DNA of 50,916 bases from UBA8950 sp034411635 (GCA_034411635.1 DAOUML010000014.1:1-50916), one strand, 5' to 3'; shown: positions 16,483-25,026, counted from the first letter of the stretch. The notes: generated by a model not told the origin, from the sequence alone. Numbers and translations are program-made.

Positions 16483-17226
16483 TTACGCCTCCTGCTTCTC
16501 CAGCACCACAAAATGAGACAACCCCAGCCCTTGCAGGGGTGTTTTTTCCAAAAATTGCAAAACCGAGCGCAGAAACTTGCCCAGCGCCCCAAACCGGACA
16601 ATCAAATTATCATACGCGCCAAAAATGACCCGCGTCTCTACCACCCGCAGAGGCAAACCGGCATACAACTGGCGCATATCGCCCGCCGAATAAACGCGCA
16701 CATGCGGGGCCAGGCTATCGCGCCAGCGGCGGGGCAGGTAATTGACCAGCGGAATATTGCCAAAGTGGTATTTTCCGCGCCAATAGATTCCATGCGTCTC
16801 GAAGGGATAACCGCGATTTGGCACAAAAATCACTGCCCGCCCCCCTGGTTTGAGCACCCGCGCCATCTCGGCCATCGCCTGACGATCATCCAGCACATGC
16901 TCCAGCACTTCATGGCTCAAAATCAGGTCAAAAAAGGAATCGGGAAAAGGCAAATGCTCACCCGCCGCATTAAGAATGCGCGGCAAACGTGAAGCGGCCT
17001 CGGCGGCGCGCTCAAAATCATACTCCAGGCCAAAAATCTTCCCGCCCAACGGGGCAAGATTCTCGACATACATGCCCACCCCGCAACCATTTTCCAGCAC
17101 TTTTCCACGCGCCCGGTCTTCGGCGGCGTTGAGAATCATACCCAGGCGGCGCTGCTGACCAGCCCGCCAAACGTAAGAAGGTTCGCCGCGCAAGGCGGCT
17201 TTTTCCAAATTGCGTTCCTCGCTCAT
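16483..17226 (-). CDS. SAM-dependent class I methyltransferase
   Basis: This 247-residue Methyltransf_11-type enzyme has motif I ENGCGVGMYVE (the usual D/E-x-G-x-G-x-G is modified to ENGCGVG). It also has the acidic loop FGLEYD, motif LILSHEVLEHV, and RVLKPGGRAVIFVPN. The C-terminal part (WRDSLAPHVRVYS, LRVVETRVIFGAYDN) may select the acceptor, which is not known. The start overlaps the menG stop by four bases (ATGA), showing tight coupling. The neighbours suggest a lipid or quinone-like substrate, but that is inference. Confidence 0.88.
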   Translation of the reverse strand: MSEERNLEKAALRGEPSYVWRAGQQRRLGMILNAAEDRARGKVLENGCGVGMYVENLAPLGGKIFGLEYDFERAAEAASRLPRILNAAGEHLPFPDSFFDLILSHEVLEHVLDDRQAMAEMARVLKPGGRAVIFVPNRGYPFETHGIYWRGKYHFGNIPLVNYLPRRWRDSLAPHVRVYSAGDMRQLYAGLPLRVVETRVIFGAYDNLIVRFGALGKFLRSVLQFLEKTPLQGLGLSHFVVLEKQEA

Positions 17227-17924
17227 ATCGCTTTTTGTCCCCAGTGCATTGCAATTGTCCCAAACATCAAGGTTTTGTAGCCAACCCCGCCAAAACCAGC
17301 CTCAACCATGCGCCCGGCCAATTCTTCCGCGCTCAAAAAGGCCTCGGTTGAATCGGGCAGGTAGGTATACGCATCGCGCTGACCAGAAAGCAAGGTCCCC
17401 AGGGCAGGAATAATGACGTGCAAATGCACCCAGATAAACGGGCTGAGCAAATTACGACGCGGGCGGGTGGTATCCAAAACCACCACCCGTCCACCCGGCT
17501 TAAGGACGCGCCATTGCTCGGCCAGAGCGCGGCGACTATCGACCACATTGCGCATCAAAAAACCGGAAACAACCGCCTCGAAAGTTTCAGCCTGAAAAGG
17601 CAGCGACAGCGCATCCGCGCTCGACCAGCCGAAAGAATCGTCCGCCTTGCGCCCGGCGCGCATCATCTCCAACGTAAAATCTGCCGCCACCACACGCGCC
17701 GCTGGCTGCTGCAAGCGGGCCTCGCGGGCCAGATCGCCTGTGCCGGCCCCCAAATCGAGCAAAGCCGAACCGGGTTGCAACCCGGCCCGGCCAATCACCT
17801 CCCGCCGCCAGCGAACATCCTGCCCGCCGGTCATCAAGCGGTTCATTAAATCATAACGCGGGGCAATACGGGTAAAAATATCCTGCACATAACGGGCCTT
17901 TTGCGGGCCGCTGAGTTGGGTCAT
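17223..17924 (-). CDS. menG: Demethylmenaquinone methyltransferase
   Basis: This 233-residue protein matches the UbiE/MenG family throughout: VQDIFTRIAPRYDLMN.L near the start, SAM motif LLDLGAGTGDLA, then DFTLEMM, SADALSLPF, VSGFLMRNV, VLKPGGRVVVLDTT, and YTYLPDSTEAFLSAEELA. It performs the last methylation of menaquinone synthesis on the membrane inner face. No ubiquinone genes are near, so MenG is preferred over UbiE. GGAGG precedes the ATG, and a TATAAT lies at 17955-17950. Confidence 0.95.
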   Translation of the reverse strand: MTQLSGPQKARYVQDIFTRIAPRYDLMNRLMTGGQDVRWRREVIGRAGLQPGSALLDLGAGTGDLAREARLQQPAARVVAADFTLEMMRAGRKADDSFGWSSADALSLPFQAETFEAVVSGFLMRNVVDSRRALAEQWRVLKPGGRVVVLDTTRPRRNLLSPFIWVHLHVIIPALGTLLSGQRDAYTYLPDSTEAFLSAEELAGRMVEAGFGGVGYKTLMFGTIAMHWGQKAI

Positions 17925-17949
17925 AAAGGTTCCTCCATTACAGGGCTGA

Positions 17950-17955
17950 ATTATA
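17950..17955 (-). promoter_or_regulatory. -10 element of menG operon
   Basis: TATAAT on the minus strand in the context GGGTATAATTC, the same as before tpiA. No good -35 is seen; the G-rich lead may act as an extended -10. Confidence 0.5.
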
Positions 17956-17961
17956 CCCGTT

Positions 17962-17975
17962 GTAACTACCTACCC
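17962..17975. repeat. Isolated end of the GTAACTACCTACCC repeat
   Basis: GTAACTACCTACCC matches the terminal sequence of the element at 11511-11661. No hairpin core follows, so it may be a remnant. It lies in the promoter region of menG. Confidence 0.4.
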
Positions 17976-18035
17976 GTTTGAGAAACCGGAAAAGCCCAAT
18001 CTACAATGACTCTCTGATATTTGCCGTGAAGAAGG

Positions 18036-18085
18036 CCGCATTTTGGGTGTGAGCGCGCGTACGCGCGCTCACACCCAAAATGCGG
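18036..18085. repeat. Perfect 50-bp palindrome between menG and xylB
   Basis: Two 25-nt arms (18036-18060 and 18061-18085) are exact reverse complements with no spacer. The centre is alternating GCGCGCGTACGCGCGC. No T run follows on either side, so it is not a classic terminator, though it lies just past the xylB stop. Confidence 0.85.
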
Positions 18086-18115
18086 GAACTTACCACGGGA
18101 ATTCCTAAAGAACCT

Positions 18116-19621
18116 TTACAATTGATTGAAGGTGGATGTCAGCGCCGGATACAGACCCCGGTAAAGCGGGTAAATCTGCTCGTAGGCTTTCACCCGCTCC
18201 GAATCGGGGAGCGTGCTACCCGTCACTTTGACTGCCGCTTCACAAGCCGCTTCCACTCCCTCATCCCTCGGGACAGGGCCGGAAAATTCTCCCGCGCCAA
18301 CCGCCGCCAGCAAGGCCGCGCCATAGGCCGCCCCCTCGGTGGTATTGACCGTCACCAGTTCGCAGCCGAACACATCCGCCAGAATCTGCCGCCAGAGCGG
18401 ACTCTTGGCCCCACCGCCGGAGACGCGCACCTGGGTAATTTCACCCAGGCCAGACGATTTCATCAGTTCAAACGAATCTTTCAGCCCGAAAGCCACGCCC
18501 TCCAGCACGGCGCGGGTCATGTGCGCCAGGCCATGCCGCACCGTCAGCCCGACAAAAGCGCCGCGCGCCAATGGGTCGGGGTGCGGGGTGCGCTCGCCGG
18601 TGAGATACGGCAGGAAGAGCAGGCCATCCGCGCCGGGGGGGATGTCCGCCGCCGGCGCGAGCAATTCGTCGAAACCGAGGCCGGGGGCGAAGGTATCGCG
18701 ATACCAGCGCAGCGAGCCAGCCGCCGAGAGCATGACGCCCATCAGGTGCCATTTTCCCGGCACGGAATGGCAAAAGGCGTGCAGGCGTCCTTCGGGTTCG
18801 ATGAACGCGCCATTCGCGGTGGCAAAAACCACCCCGCTGGTGCCAAGCGTCAGGGCTACGATTCCTTCAGAAACCGCGCCCACGCCCACAGCCTGGGCCG
18901 CCTGGTCGCCGCCGCCGGCCATCACGGGAGTCCCGGCTTGCAGTCCGGTGGCTGCCGCTGCTTTGGCGGTTAAATGCCCGGTGATTTGCGGGCCTTCATA
19001 TAACGGCGGCATCCACGAGCGTGGAATGTCCAGCGCGTCCAGCACTTCGGCGGACCAATCGCGGGCCTTCAAGTCCATCAGCACCGTGCCAGCCCCGTCG
19101 GCTTTGTCCATTGCGAATGCGCCGGTCAATTTGTAACGGACGTAGTCCTTGGGCAGCAAAACGTGGGCGGCTTTGGCGTAAATTTCCGGCTCGTTTTCTT
19201 TCACCCACAGGATTTTCGGCGCGGTGAAGCCAGTAAGAGCCACGTTGCCGGTGATCTGGATGAATTTTTCGCGCCCGATGCGCTGGTGGATTTCGTCGCA
19301 TTGGGCCTGGGTGCGCTGGTCGTTCCACAAAATGGACGGGCGCAGGACGTTTCCGTCTGCGTCCAGCAAGACCAGCCCGTGCATTTGACCGGTTAAGCCA
19401 ATGCCTTTAATCGCGGCTGGGTCAACGCCGGATTGCGCCAGCACCGCGCGAATGGATTTTTGCGCCCCGTCCCACCACAGGTCGGGGTGCTGTTCGCTCC
19501 ACAGTGGGCGCGGGGTTTCAAACGGGTATTCACTGGCCGCTACAGCCAAAACCTGCCCGGCGGAATCGGTCAGCAAGGCTTTGGTGGCGGTGGTGGAACT
19601 ATCAATGCCGATGTAATACAT
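18116..19621 (-). CDS. xylB: Xylulokinase
   Basis: This 501-residue FGGY-family kinase phosphorylates D-xylulose to D-xylulose 5-phosphate for the pentose phosphate pathway. Visible family features are MYYIGIDSSTTATKALL at the start, IGLTGQMHGLV (substrate site), the FGGY-type segment YLTGERTPHPDPLARG, and VRVSGGGAKSPLWRQILADV. The ATG at 19621 opens the canonical sequence and follows GAGGGA closely; an ATG 12 bases upstream would add MRGN without a better site. It lies 50 bp after xylA on the same strand, with a palindromic repeat in the gap. Confidence 0.95.
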   Translation of the reverse strand: MYYIGIDSSTTATKALLTDSAGQVLAVAASEYPFETPRPLWSEQHPDLWWDGAQKSIRAVLAQSGVDPAAIKGIGLTGQMHGLVLLDADGNVLRPSILWNDQRTQAQCDEIHQRIGREKFIQITGNVALTGFTAPKILWVKENEPEIYAKAAHVLLPKDYVRYKLTGAFAMDKADGAGTVLMDLKARDWSAEVLDALDIPRSWMPPLYEGPQITGHLTAKAAAATGLQAGTPVMAGGGDQAAQAVGVGAVSEGIVALTLGTSGVVFATANGAFIEPEGRLHAFCHSVPGKWHLMGVMLSAAGSLRWYRDTFAPGLGFDELLAPAADIPPGADGLLFLPYLTGERTPHPDPLARGAFVGLTVRHGLAHMTRAVLEGVAFGLKDSFELMKSSGLGEITQVRVSGGGAKSPLWRQILADVFGCELVTVNTTEGAAYGAALLAAVGAGEFSGPVPRDEGVEAACEAAVKVTGSTLPDSERVKAYEQIYPLYRGLYPALTSTFNQL

Positions 19622-19633
19622 ATTCCCTCGCAT

Positions 19634-19662
19634 GTAGGGACGCAGCAATGCTGCGCCCCTAC
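19634..19662. repeat. Short palindromic repeat between xylA and xylB
   Basis: GTAGGGACGCAGCA (19634-19647) and TGCTGCGCCCCTAC (19649-19662) pair with one mismatch. A similar GC-rich palindrome of the same style occurs at 43773-43801. It may act as an mRNA stem-loop between the two genes. Confidence 0.7.
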
Positions 19663-19671
19663 GACGGTTAT

Positions 19672-20859
19672 TTATCTAACCCCGGTCAGAATCTCAATCG
19701 TCAACTGATCCAACCGCTCGTATTTCAGGCCGCGTTTGGCAATCGCCGGGCGATCAAAGGGCTGAGCCTTGAGCGCAGCGGCTTTTTCGGGGCTGTATTT
19801 GCCGAAGAAGGGGGTCATCGCGCCGTCGTCGGCGTTTCCCTCGTTCCTCGGGACAAGGTTTTCGGCCAAAATCGCCTGCACTTCGGGGTCGGCGTTGAAT
19901 TGGGCGGCTTTTTCCTTCAAAATCATGTACGTGCGCATACAGCCGCGCGCAAAATCCTTTACGCCTTCGAAATCTTCGGTACGGTAGGCGTGGGCGTCAA
20001 AGTGGCGGCTGCCATCATAGTTGACATCTTCAAGGAACTTGACGAGGTAGAAGGCGGCTTTCAGATCGCGCGAGCCGAAGCGCAGGTCCTGATCGTAGCG
20101 GCCAGGGTACTGGTCGTTCAGGTCGATATGGAAGAGTTTGCCCGCTTCCCAGGCCTGGGCCACGCCGTGCATGAAGTTGATACCGGCCATGTGCTCGTGG
20201 GCCACTTCCGGGTTGACGCCGACCATTTCTGGATGGTCGAGGGTGGCGATGAAGGCCAGCATGTGTCCGGTGGTCGGGTTGTAGATGTCGCCGCGCGGTT
20301 CGTTGGGCTTGGCTTCGAGGGCAAATTTCAGGTCGTATTTCTGGTCGAGGGCGTATTCGCACAGGAAGTTCATCGCTTCGCGGCTGCGTTTGATGGCCTC
20401 AACGGCGCTTTTGCTCGAATCGGTCTCGGTGCCTTCGCGCCCGCCCCAGAATACATAGGTTTTCGCGCCAAATTCGACGCCCAAATCCATCGATTTCATC
20501 GTCTTTTGCAGGGCGTAAGCGCGGACTTTGGGGTCGTTGCTGGTGAACGCGCCGTCTTTGAAAATCGGGTCGCTGAACAGGTTGGTGGTCGCCATCGGAA
20601 CGACGACGCCCGTATCCGAGAGGGCTTTGCGAAAGTCTTTCTTGATGGCTTCCGCTTCGGCGGGGGTGGCGTCAATCGGAATCAGGTCGTTATCATGGAA
20701 GTTGACGCCATACGCGCCAACTTCGCCGAGCAAATAGACCAGTTCGGCGGGGGTTTTATGCTCACGGGTGGCCGACCCAAACGGGTCTGCGCCGCGCTGG
20801 CCGACGGTCCACAGGCCGAAGGTGAATTTTTGGGCAGGGGTGGGAGAATAGATAGACAT
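19672..20859 (-). CDS. xylA: Xylose isomerase (class I)
   Basis: This 395-residue enzyme interconverts D-xylose and D-xylulose in the cytoplasm. Its length fits the shorter class I (actinobacterial-type) isomerases rather than the about 440-residue class II. Active-site segments are clear: FHDNDL with catalytic His55, YVFWGGREGTE, metal-site LEAKPNEPRGD, NPEVAHEHMAG, HIDLNDQ and FDAHAYRTE. The ATG at 20859 has AAGGAG eight bases upstream. It is transcribed divergently from xylR across a shared operator region and leads into xylB. Confidence 0.97.
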   Translation of the reverse strand: MSIYSPTPAQKFTFGLWTVGQRGADPFGSATREHKTPAELVYLLGEVGAYGVNFHDNDLIPIDATPAEAEAIKKDFRKALSDTGVVVPMATTNLFSDPIFKDGAFTSNDPKVRAYALQKTMKSMDLGVEFGAKTYVFWGGREGTETDSSKSAVEAIKRSREAMNFLCEYALDQKYDLKFALEAKPNEPRGDIYNPTTGHMLAFIATLDHPEMVGVNPEVAHEHMAGINFMHGVAQAWEAGKLFHIDLNDQYPGRYDQDLRFGSRDLKAAFYLVKFLEDVNYDGSRHFDAHAYRTEDFEGVKDFARGCMRTYMILKEKAAQFNADPEVQAILAENLVPRNEGNADDGAMTPFFGKYSPEKAAALKAQPFDRPAIAKRGLKYERLDQLTIEILTGVR

Positions 20860-20896
20860 GGGAGGCTCCTTAAAAATTATTGGTGACAAAAGATAC

Positions 20897-20925
20897 TTGA
20901 CACAGGATAAAATACTTCTTATAAT
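20897..20925 (+). promoter_or_regulatory. Consensus promoter of xylR
   Basis: TTGACA (20897-20902), a 17-bp spacer and TATAAT (20920-20925) match the sigma-70 consensus exactly. The expected start, near 20932, lies inside the XylR operator, so XylR should repress its own gene. Confidence 0.85.
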
Positions 20926-20946
20926 CTTATTAGTTGGTTGCCACAA
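20918..20946 (-). promoter_or_regulatory. Probable promoter of xylAB
   Basis: On the minus strand, TTGTGG (20946-20941) and TATAAG (20923-20918) are 17 bp apart. The -35 lies within the XylR operator, so binding would block it. Confidence 0.6.
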
Positions 20947-20954
20947 CAAACTAA
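20930..20954. promoter_or_regulatory. XylR operator
   Basis: An inverted repeat of TTAGTTGGTTG and CAACAAACTAA with a 3-bp centre, 25 bp in all with one mismatch between arms. It closely resembles the XylR operator described in Bacillus and relatives (TTAGTTTGTTT...CAACAAACTAA). It lies between the divergent xylA and xylR genes and overlaps both promoters. Confidence 0.88.
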
Positions 20955-20986
20955 TTATACTGTAACATCAACCAAAGAGTCAATTC

Positions 20987-22225
20987 ATGCAAAGAACAAA
21001 AGCAAAACAAACGGGCGATCAAGCCCTGGTGCGGCAAATTAATCTTTCGTTGGTCATGAATATTTTGCGCACCCAGGCTCCGATCTCGCGCGCTGCCCTC
21101 GCCCAGGCAACAGGTTTGAACAAGGCAACTGTTTCAGACCTGGTCTTTGAGTTGATGGAACGCGGCTTTATCCGTGAAGTCGGCATGAAGTCTTCGGGGA
21201 CAGGTCGGCCAGCGACGTTGCTTACCCTGCATCCATCCGCTGGATTTATCATCAGTTGTGAAATAGCAGTCGATTTTATCGAAGTTATGGTTACAGATTT
21301 TGGGCCAGAGATCATTTGGCAGGTAAAAGAAAAGATTTTTCCAGAAATGGGCCAGCAGGCAATTTTAGAGCGCGCGCTGGCTCTTTTATTACAGGCCACT
21401 GAAAGAGGCAAAACAACTTCAGACTGCTTGCTCGGCGTAGCCATTGGCGTTCCAGGCATGGTTGATTCTAAAACGGGAACATTGCTTTTTGCTCCTAACC
21501 TCGGCTGGAATGATGTTGAACTGCTGACTTTTTTTGAAAAAGCCGATTTTGGCGCGCCTGTTTTTGTAGATAATGAAGCCAACCTGGCTGCGCTGGGAGA
21601 ACAATTCTTCGGCGCCGCCAAGGGCTATGATAATGTGCTCTACTTGAGCGGAAACATTGGCCTGGGTGGTGGCGTAGTTCGAGACGGGCATCTTTGTCGT
21701 GGGGTAAGCGGCGTGGCATCAGAATTCGGTCACATGACCATGAATCCTGACGGTGAATTGTGCAAATGCGGAAATCGTGGCTGTTGGGAAACACAAGTCA
21801 CTCAAAAAGCCTTGTATCGATACATCACTGAGTTTATTCAGTCTGGAAAAAAATCGACCCTTGAAAAATCTGCCGGTAATTATTCGGTGGAGATGATTGT
21901 AAATGCGGCGAAATCCGGTGATGAGGTAGCAATTCTGGCGCTCGAAAAAATCGGCAGATACCTCGGCATTGGCATCGCCTCCCTGCTCAATGCGCTTAAC
22001 CCTGAACTGGTTGTACTGGGTGGCATTTTGAGCCTGGCCGCTGATTTCCTGTTGCCGATTGTCAACAACGAAATCGAAAACCGAGCCTTGCGATGGAATC
22101 GTGAATCTGCACGAGTAGTCAGAGCCGCTCATGGAGCGGATGCTTGTGTAAAGGGTGGAATTGCTGTTGTTTATCAGTCTGTCCTGTTGCAGGCCAATCC
22201 GCTGGCAATTTTAGGGCGTTCGTAG
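20987..22225 (+). CDS. xylR: ROK-family xylose repressor
   Basis: This 412-residue regulator has an N-terminal winged helix (about residues 15-75; PISRAALAQATGLNKATVSDLVFELMERG). A ROK sugar-kinase-like domain follows with DNEANLAALGE, GNIGLGGGVV and the zinc motif GHM...CKCGNRGCWE. ROK repressors of the XylR type bind xylose and release DNA. The divergent xylAB, the downstream xylFGH and the XylR-type operator at its own promoter fix the assignment. The ribosome-binding site is weak (AAAGAG), which would keep the protein scarce. Confidence 0.93.
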   Translation: MQRTKAKQTGDQALVRQINLSLVMNILRTQAPISRAALAQATGLNKATVSDLVFELMERGFIREVGMKSSGTGRPATLLTLHPSAGFIISCEIAVDFIEVMVTDFGPEIIWQVKEKIFPEMGQQAILERALALLLQATERGKTTSDCLLGVAIGVPGMVDSKTGTLLFAPNLGWNDVELLTFFEKADFGAPVFVDNEANLAALGEQFFGAAKGYDNVLYLSGNIGLGGGVVRDGHLCRGVSGVASEFGHMTMNPDGELCKCGNRGCWETQVTQKALYRYITEFIQSGKKSTLEKSAGNYSVEMIVNAAKSGDEVAILALEKIGRYLGIGIASLLNALNPELVVLGGILSLAADFLLPIVNNEIENRALRWNRESARVVRAAHGADACVKGGIAVVYQSVLLQANPLAILGRS

Positions 22226-22312
22226 TGAACCGAGGAGGTGGCTATAGCGTATTTTTTGTTGATTTTTCGTAAGTTCTATATTCTCTCAACCAACCTATTT
22301 TTGGAGGAAAAG

Positions 22313-23419
22313 ATGTCTAAGTTAGTTCGTATTCTCTCTGTTCTGGTTTTAATCTCGATTATGGCAGCCAGCCTCGCTGCATGTGGTGGCACTGCTGACA
22401 GCGGAAAAATCAAAGTCGGTCTTTCCTTTTCAGACTTTGCGACTGAGCGATGGAAGAACGAAGAAATCCTCATGCGTAAACTTCTGGAAGAAAAAGGCTA
22501 CGAAGTTATCAGCCAGGAAGCCAATCATGATGTAAAACTCCAGAACGACCAGATTGATAACATGGTCAGTCAGGGCGTAAAGGCTTTGATCATCGTTGCT
22601 GAAGACGGCGACGCCATTGTGACATCAGTAGACAAAGCCGCTGCCGCAGGCGTCAAGGTGCTTGCCTATGACCGCCTGATTAAGACCGACAAAATCGCCG
22701 CCTATCTTTCATTCGACAACGTTGAAGTTGGTCGCCAACAAGCCCTGGGCGTGATGAAAGCCATCGGCGCTGATACCTGGGACGTGGCCGCAAACGGCAA
22801 GATGCGCGTCATCCAACTCGCTGGTTCCCCCACCGACAACAATGCCACGCTGTTCACCAAGGGTCAGACCGAAATCCTGCAACCCTACGTCGATGCTGGC
22901 GTCATCGAAATCATCGCCCAGCAAGGTGTCGAAAACTGGGACCCCGCCAATGCGCTGAAACTGATGGAAAACCTGCTTACCGCTGCCGGCAATGACGTAG
23001 ATGCCGTTGTCGCTTCCAACGATGGCACTGCCCTCGGCGCTCTGCAGGCCATGAAAGCACAGGGCCTGGCTGGCGTCGTGCCGATTTCAGGCCAGGATGC
23101 AACTGCCGATGGCTGCAACAGCATTGTCAAAGGCGAATTGACTGTCTCTATCATGAAAGACATTCGCAATCTCTCACCGCTGGCTGTAGATTTGATCGAC
23201 AAATTGATCAAGGGCGAAACAATTCCTGAAATGAAGAAGTTTAGCCTGGCTGAATTGACGGTTGATCCCTCAAAAACCGGTGAAGTTCCCTGCGTGTTCC
23301 TCGAAGTTGCCCAAGTAAACCAAGACAACGTCTTTGAACTGGTTGTTGTGAGCGAATTCCAGTCCTATGATGATGTTTATCGTGACATTCCCGCAGAGAA
23401 ACGCCCCGCCAAACCCTAG
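22313..23419 (+). CDS. xylF: D-xylose ABC transporter substrate-binding lipoprotein
   Basis: This 368-residue type I periplasmic-binding-fold protein starts at the ATG at 22313 after GGAGGAAAAG. Hydrophobic residues and lipobox LAAC show a lipoprotein, as expected in a monoderm cell. The mature part has KVGLSFSDFATERW, NDQIDNMVSQGVKALIIVAEDGDA and AYDRLI, typical of xylose binders. In-frame codons upstream to 22238 could add 25 residues but would place the signal peptide internally. It is first in xylFGH. A stem-loop after its stop probably stabilises its mRNA so that it exceeds the membrane subunits. Confidence 0.92.
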   Translation: MSKLVRILSVLVLISIMAASLAACGGTADSGKIKVGLSFSDFATERWKNEEILMRKLLEEKGYEVISQEANHDVKLQNDQIDNMVSQGVKALIIVAEDGDAIVTSVDKAAAAGVKVLAYDRLIKTDKIAAYLSFDNVEVGRQQALGVMKAIGADTWDVAANGKMRVIQLAGSPTDNNATLFTKGQTEILQPYVDAGVIEIIAQQGVENWDPANALKLMENLLTAAGNDVDAVVASNDGTALGALQAMKAQGLAGVVPISGQDATADGCNSIVKGELTVSIMKDIRNLSPLAVDLIDKLIKGETIPEMKKFSLAELTVDPSKTGEVPCVFLEVAQVNQDNVFELVVVSEFQSYDDVYRDIPAEKRPAKP

Positions 23420-23436
23420 TTTTAACGTACAATAAA

Positions 23437-23473
23437 ATAAGTCCTGGCTCGCTTGAAGCGGGCCGGGACTTAT
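23437..23473 (+). ncRNA. Intergenic mRNA stem-loop between xylF and xylG
   Basis: ATAAGTCCTGGCTCGCTT (from 23437) pairs with AGCGGGCCGGGACTTAT (to 23473) with two G-U pairs when read as RNA. No T run follows, so it is more likely a processing or 3'-protection structure than a terminator. Confidence 0.65.
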
Positions 23474-23496
23474 CCCAAGAAAACGAGGAGCACTCT

Positions 23497-25026
23497 GTGG
23501 CTGATGATATTATCCTTGACATTCGCAATGTGACGAAAGAATTTCCTGGCATTGTGGCCTTAAGCGATGTGTCTATCCAGATTCAACGTGGCAAAGTGCA
23601 TGGACTATGTGGAGAAAACGGGGCAGGCAAATCCACATTAATGAAAATTCTCTCCGGTGTTTATCCTTATGGATCTTACGCAGGAACTATTCTCTACGAA
23701 AACCGTGAACTCAAATTAGAAGACCGCTCCATTCGACAAGCCCTCGAAGAAGGAATCGCTATCGTCTATCAGGAACTTACCCTGGTGCCCGGCATGACAG
23801 TCGGAGAAAATATTTTTCTGGGCAAAGAACCTATGGAAAATGGAGTGATTAATTGGGATAAACTTTACGACCAAACCCGCCAAATTCTCGAAAAATACAA
23901 ACTGGATGTCCCCCCCCATGCGATTGTGAAAAATTTGGGCGTAGGCAAAATGCAAATGGTAGAAATAGCCAAAGCCCTGTCTGAAAACGCAAAAATTCTC
24001 ATTCTCGATGAACCCACCAGCGCCTTGAGCGAGGCTGAAATCGAGAAATTGATGGATATTTTGGAGACACTTAAGAACCATGGTGTCACTTGTATTTATA
24101 TTACCCATAAACTGGAAGAATTTTTTCGCATTACAGACAACATCACCATTTTGCGGGATGGCAAAACAATTATCACAGAATCAACCCAGCAATTCAATTT
24201 GGAGAAACTGGTTAAATATATGGTTGGGCGTGAAATGAAAGAACGCTTTCCGAAGAGCGACCGCCAGCCAGGTGATGTCATTTTTCAAGTAGAAAACCTT
24301 GTAGCCTGTGACCCCAATGACACGACTCGGAAAATATTAGATGGAGCCAGTTTTGACCTGCGCAAAGGAGAAATTTTAGGAATTGCCGGCTTAATGGGTT
24401 CGGGGCGCACGGAATTGGTTACCACCATTTTCGGAGAATACGGCAATATTTTGTCAGGCACGGTCACGCTAAATGGCCGCACACTGAGTATCAAAAGCGC
24501 GCGAGATGCCATGTCGAACGGCATAAGCCTGGTGCCAGAAGACCGAAAAGGGCAAGGCCTGGTCCTAATTCAATCTATTTTACGAAATATTTCACTGGCA
24601 AACCTTGATCGGTTTTCATCCTTCTTCCGCATAGATCAGGATGCAGAGTTGGCTGCGGCCACCCAACAGAGCAAAAATCTGGCTATCAAGGCCTCCAATC
24701 TCAATGCGCGGGTCGATTCGCTTTCAGGTGGCAACCAGCAAAAAGTCGTCATTGCAAAGTGGCTGCTCACCAACCCGCAAATTCTTATCATGGATGACCC
24801 GACCCGTGGCGTCGATGTTGGCGCAAAATTTGAAATCTACAAACTCATGAATGATCTCGCGAAACAAGGCGTCTCAATCATTATGATTTCCAGCGAGTTG
24901 GAAGAAGTAATTGGCATGAGTGACCGAATTATGGTGATGCACCAGGGTCATACTGGCGGTATCCTCGACGTAAAAGAGGCCACTCAAGAAAAAATCATGG
25001 CAATAGCCACTGGTGTTGAGATTTAA
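23497..25026 (+). CDS. xylG: D-xylose ABC transporter ATP-binding protein
   Basis: This 509-residue protein holds two fused ATPase domains, as in sugar importers of the XylG/RbsA/MglA type. Domain 1 has Walker A GENGAGKST, the signature region VGKMQMVEIAKAL and Walker B ILILDEPTSALSE. Domain 2 has a degenerate Walker A (GLMGSGRTE), signature LSGGNQQKVVIAKWL and Walker B ILIMDDPTRGVD. The start is GTG at 23497 with GAGGAG upstream. It energises XylH at the membrane inner face. Confidence 0.94.
   Translation: MADDIILDIRNVTKEFPGIVALSDVSIQIQRGKVHGLCGENGAGKSTLMKILSGVYPYGSYAGTILYENRELKLEDRSIRQALEEGIAIVYQELTLVPGMTVGENIFLGKEPMENGVINWDKLYDQTRQILEKYKLDVPPHAIVKNLGVGKMQMVEIAKALSENAKILILDEPTSALSEAEIEKLMDILETLKNHGVTCIYITHKLEEFFRITDNITILRDGKTIITESTQQFNLEKLVKYMVGREMKERFPKSDRQPGDVIFQVENLVACDPNDTTRKILDGASFDLRKGEILGIAGLMGSGRTELVTTIFGEYGNILSGTVTLNGRTLSIKSARDAMSNGISLVPEDRKGQGLVLIQSILRNISLANLDRFSSFFRIDQDAELAAATQQSKNLAIKASNLNARVDSLSGGNQQKVVIAKWLLTNPQILIMDDPTRGVDVGAKFEIYKLMNDLAKQGVSIIMISSELEEVIGMSDRIMVMHQGHTGGILDVKEATQEKIMAIATGVEI

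Noticed and set aside
19504..20886. 460-codon open frame on the plus strand across xylA
   Set aside because: It is antisense to the whole of xylA, and the translation is low-complexity and unlike any protein family.
22238..22312. N-terminal extension of XylF from a GTG just after GAGGAG
   Set aside because: The GTG touches the ribosome-binding-like sequence, and the extension would put the lipoprotein signal in the middle of the chain. The ATG at 22313 has a proper GGAGG.
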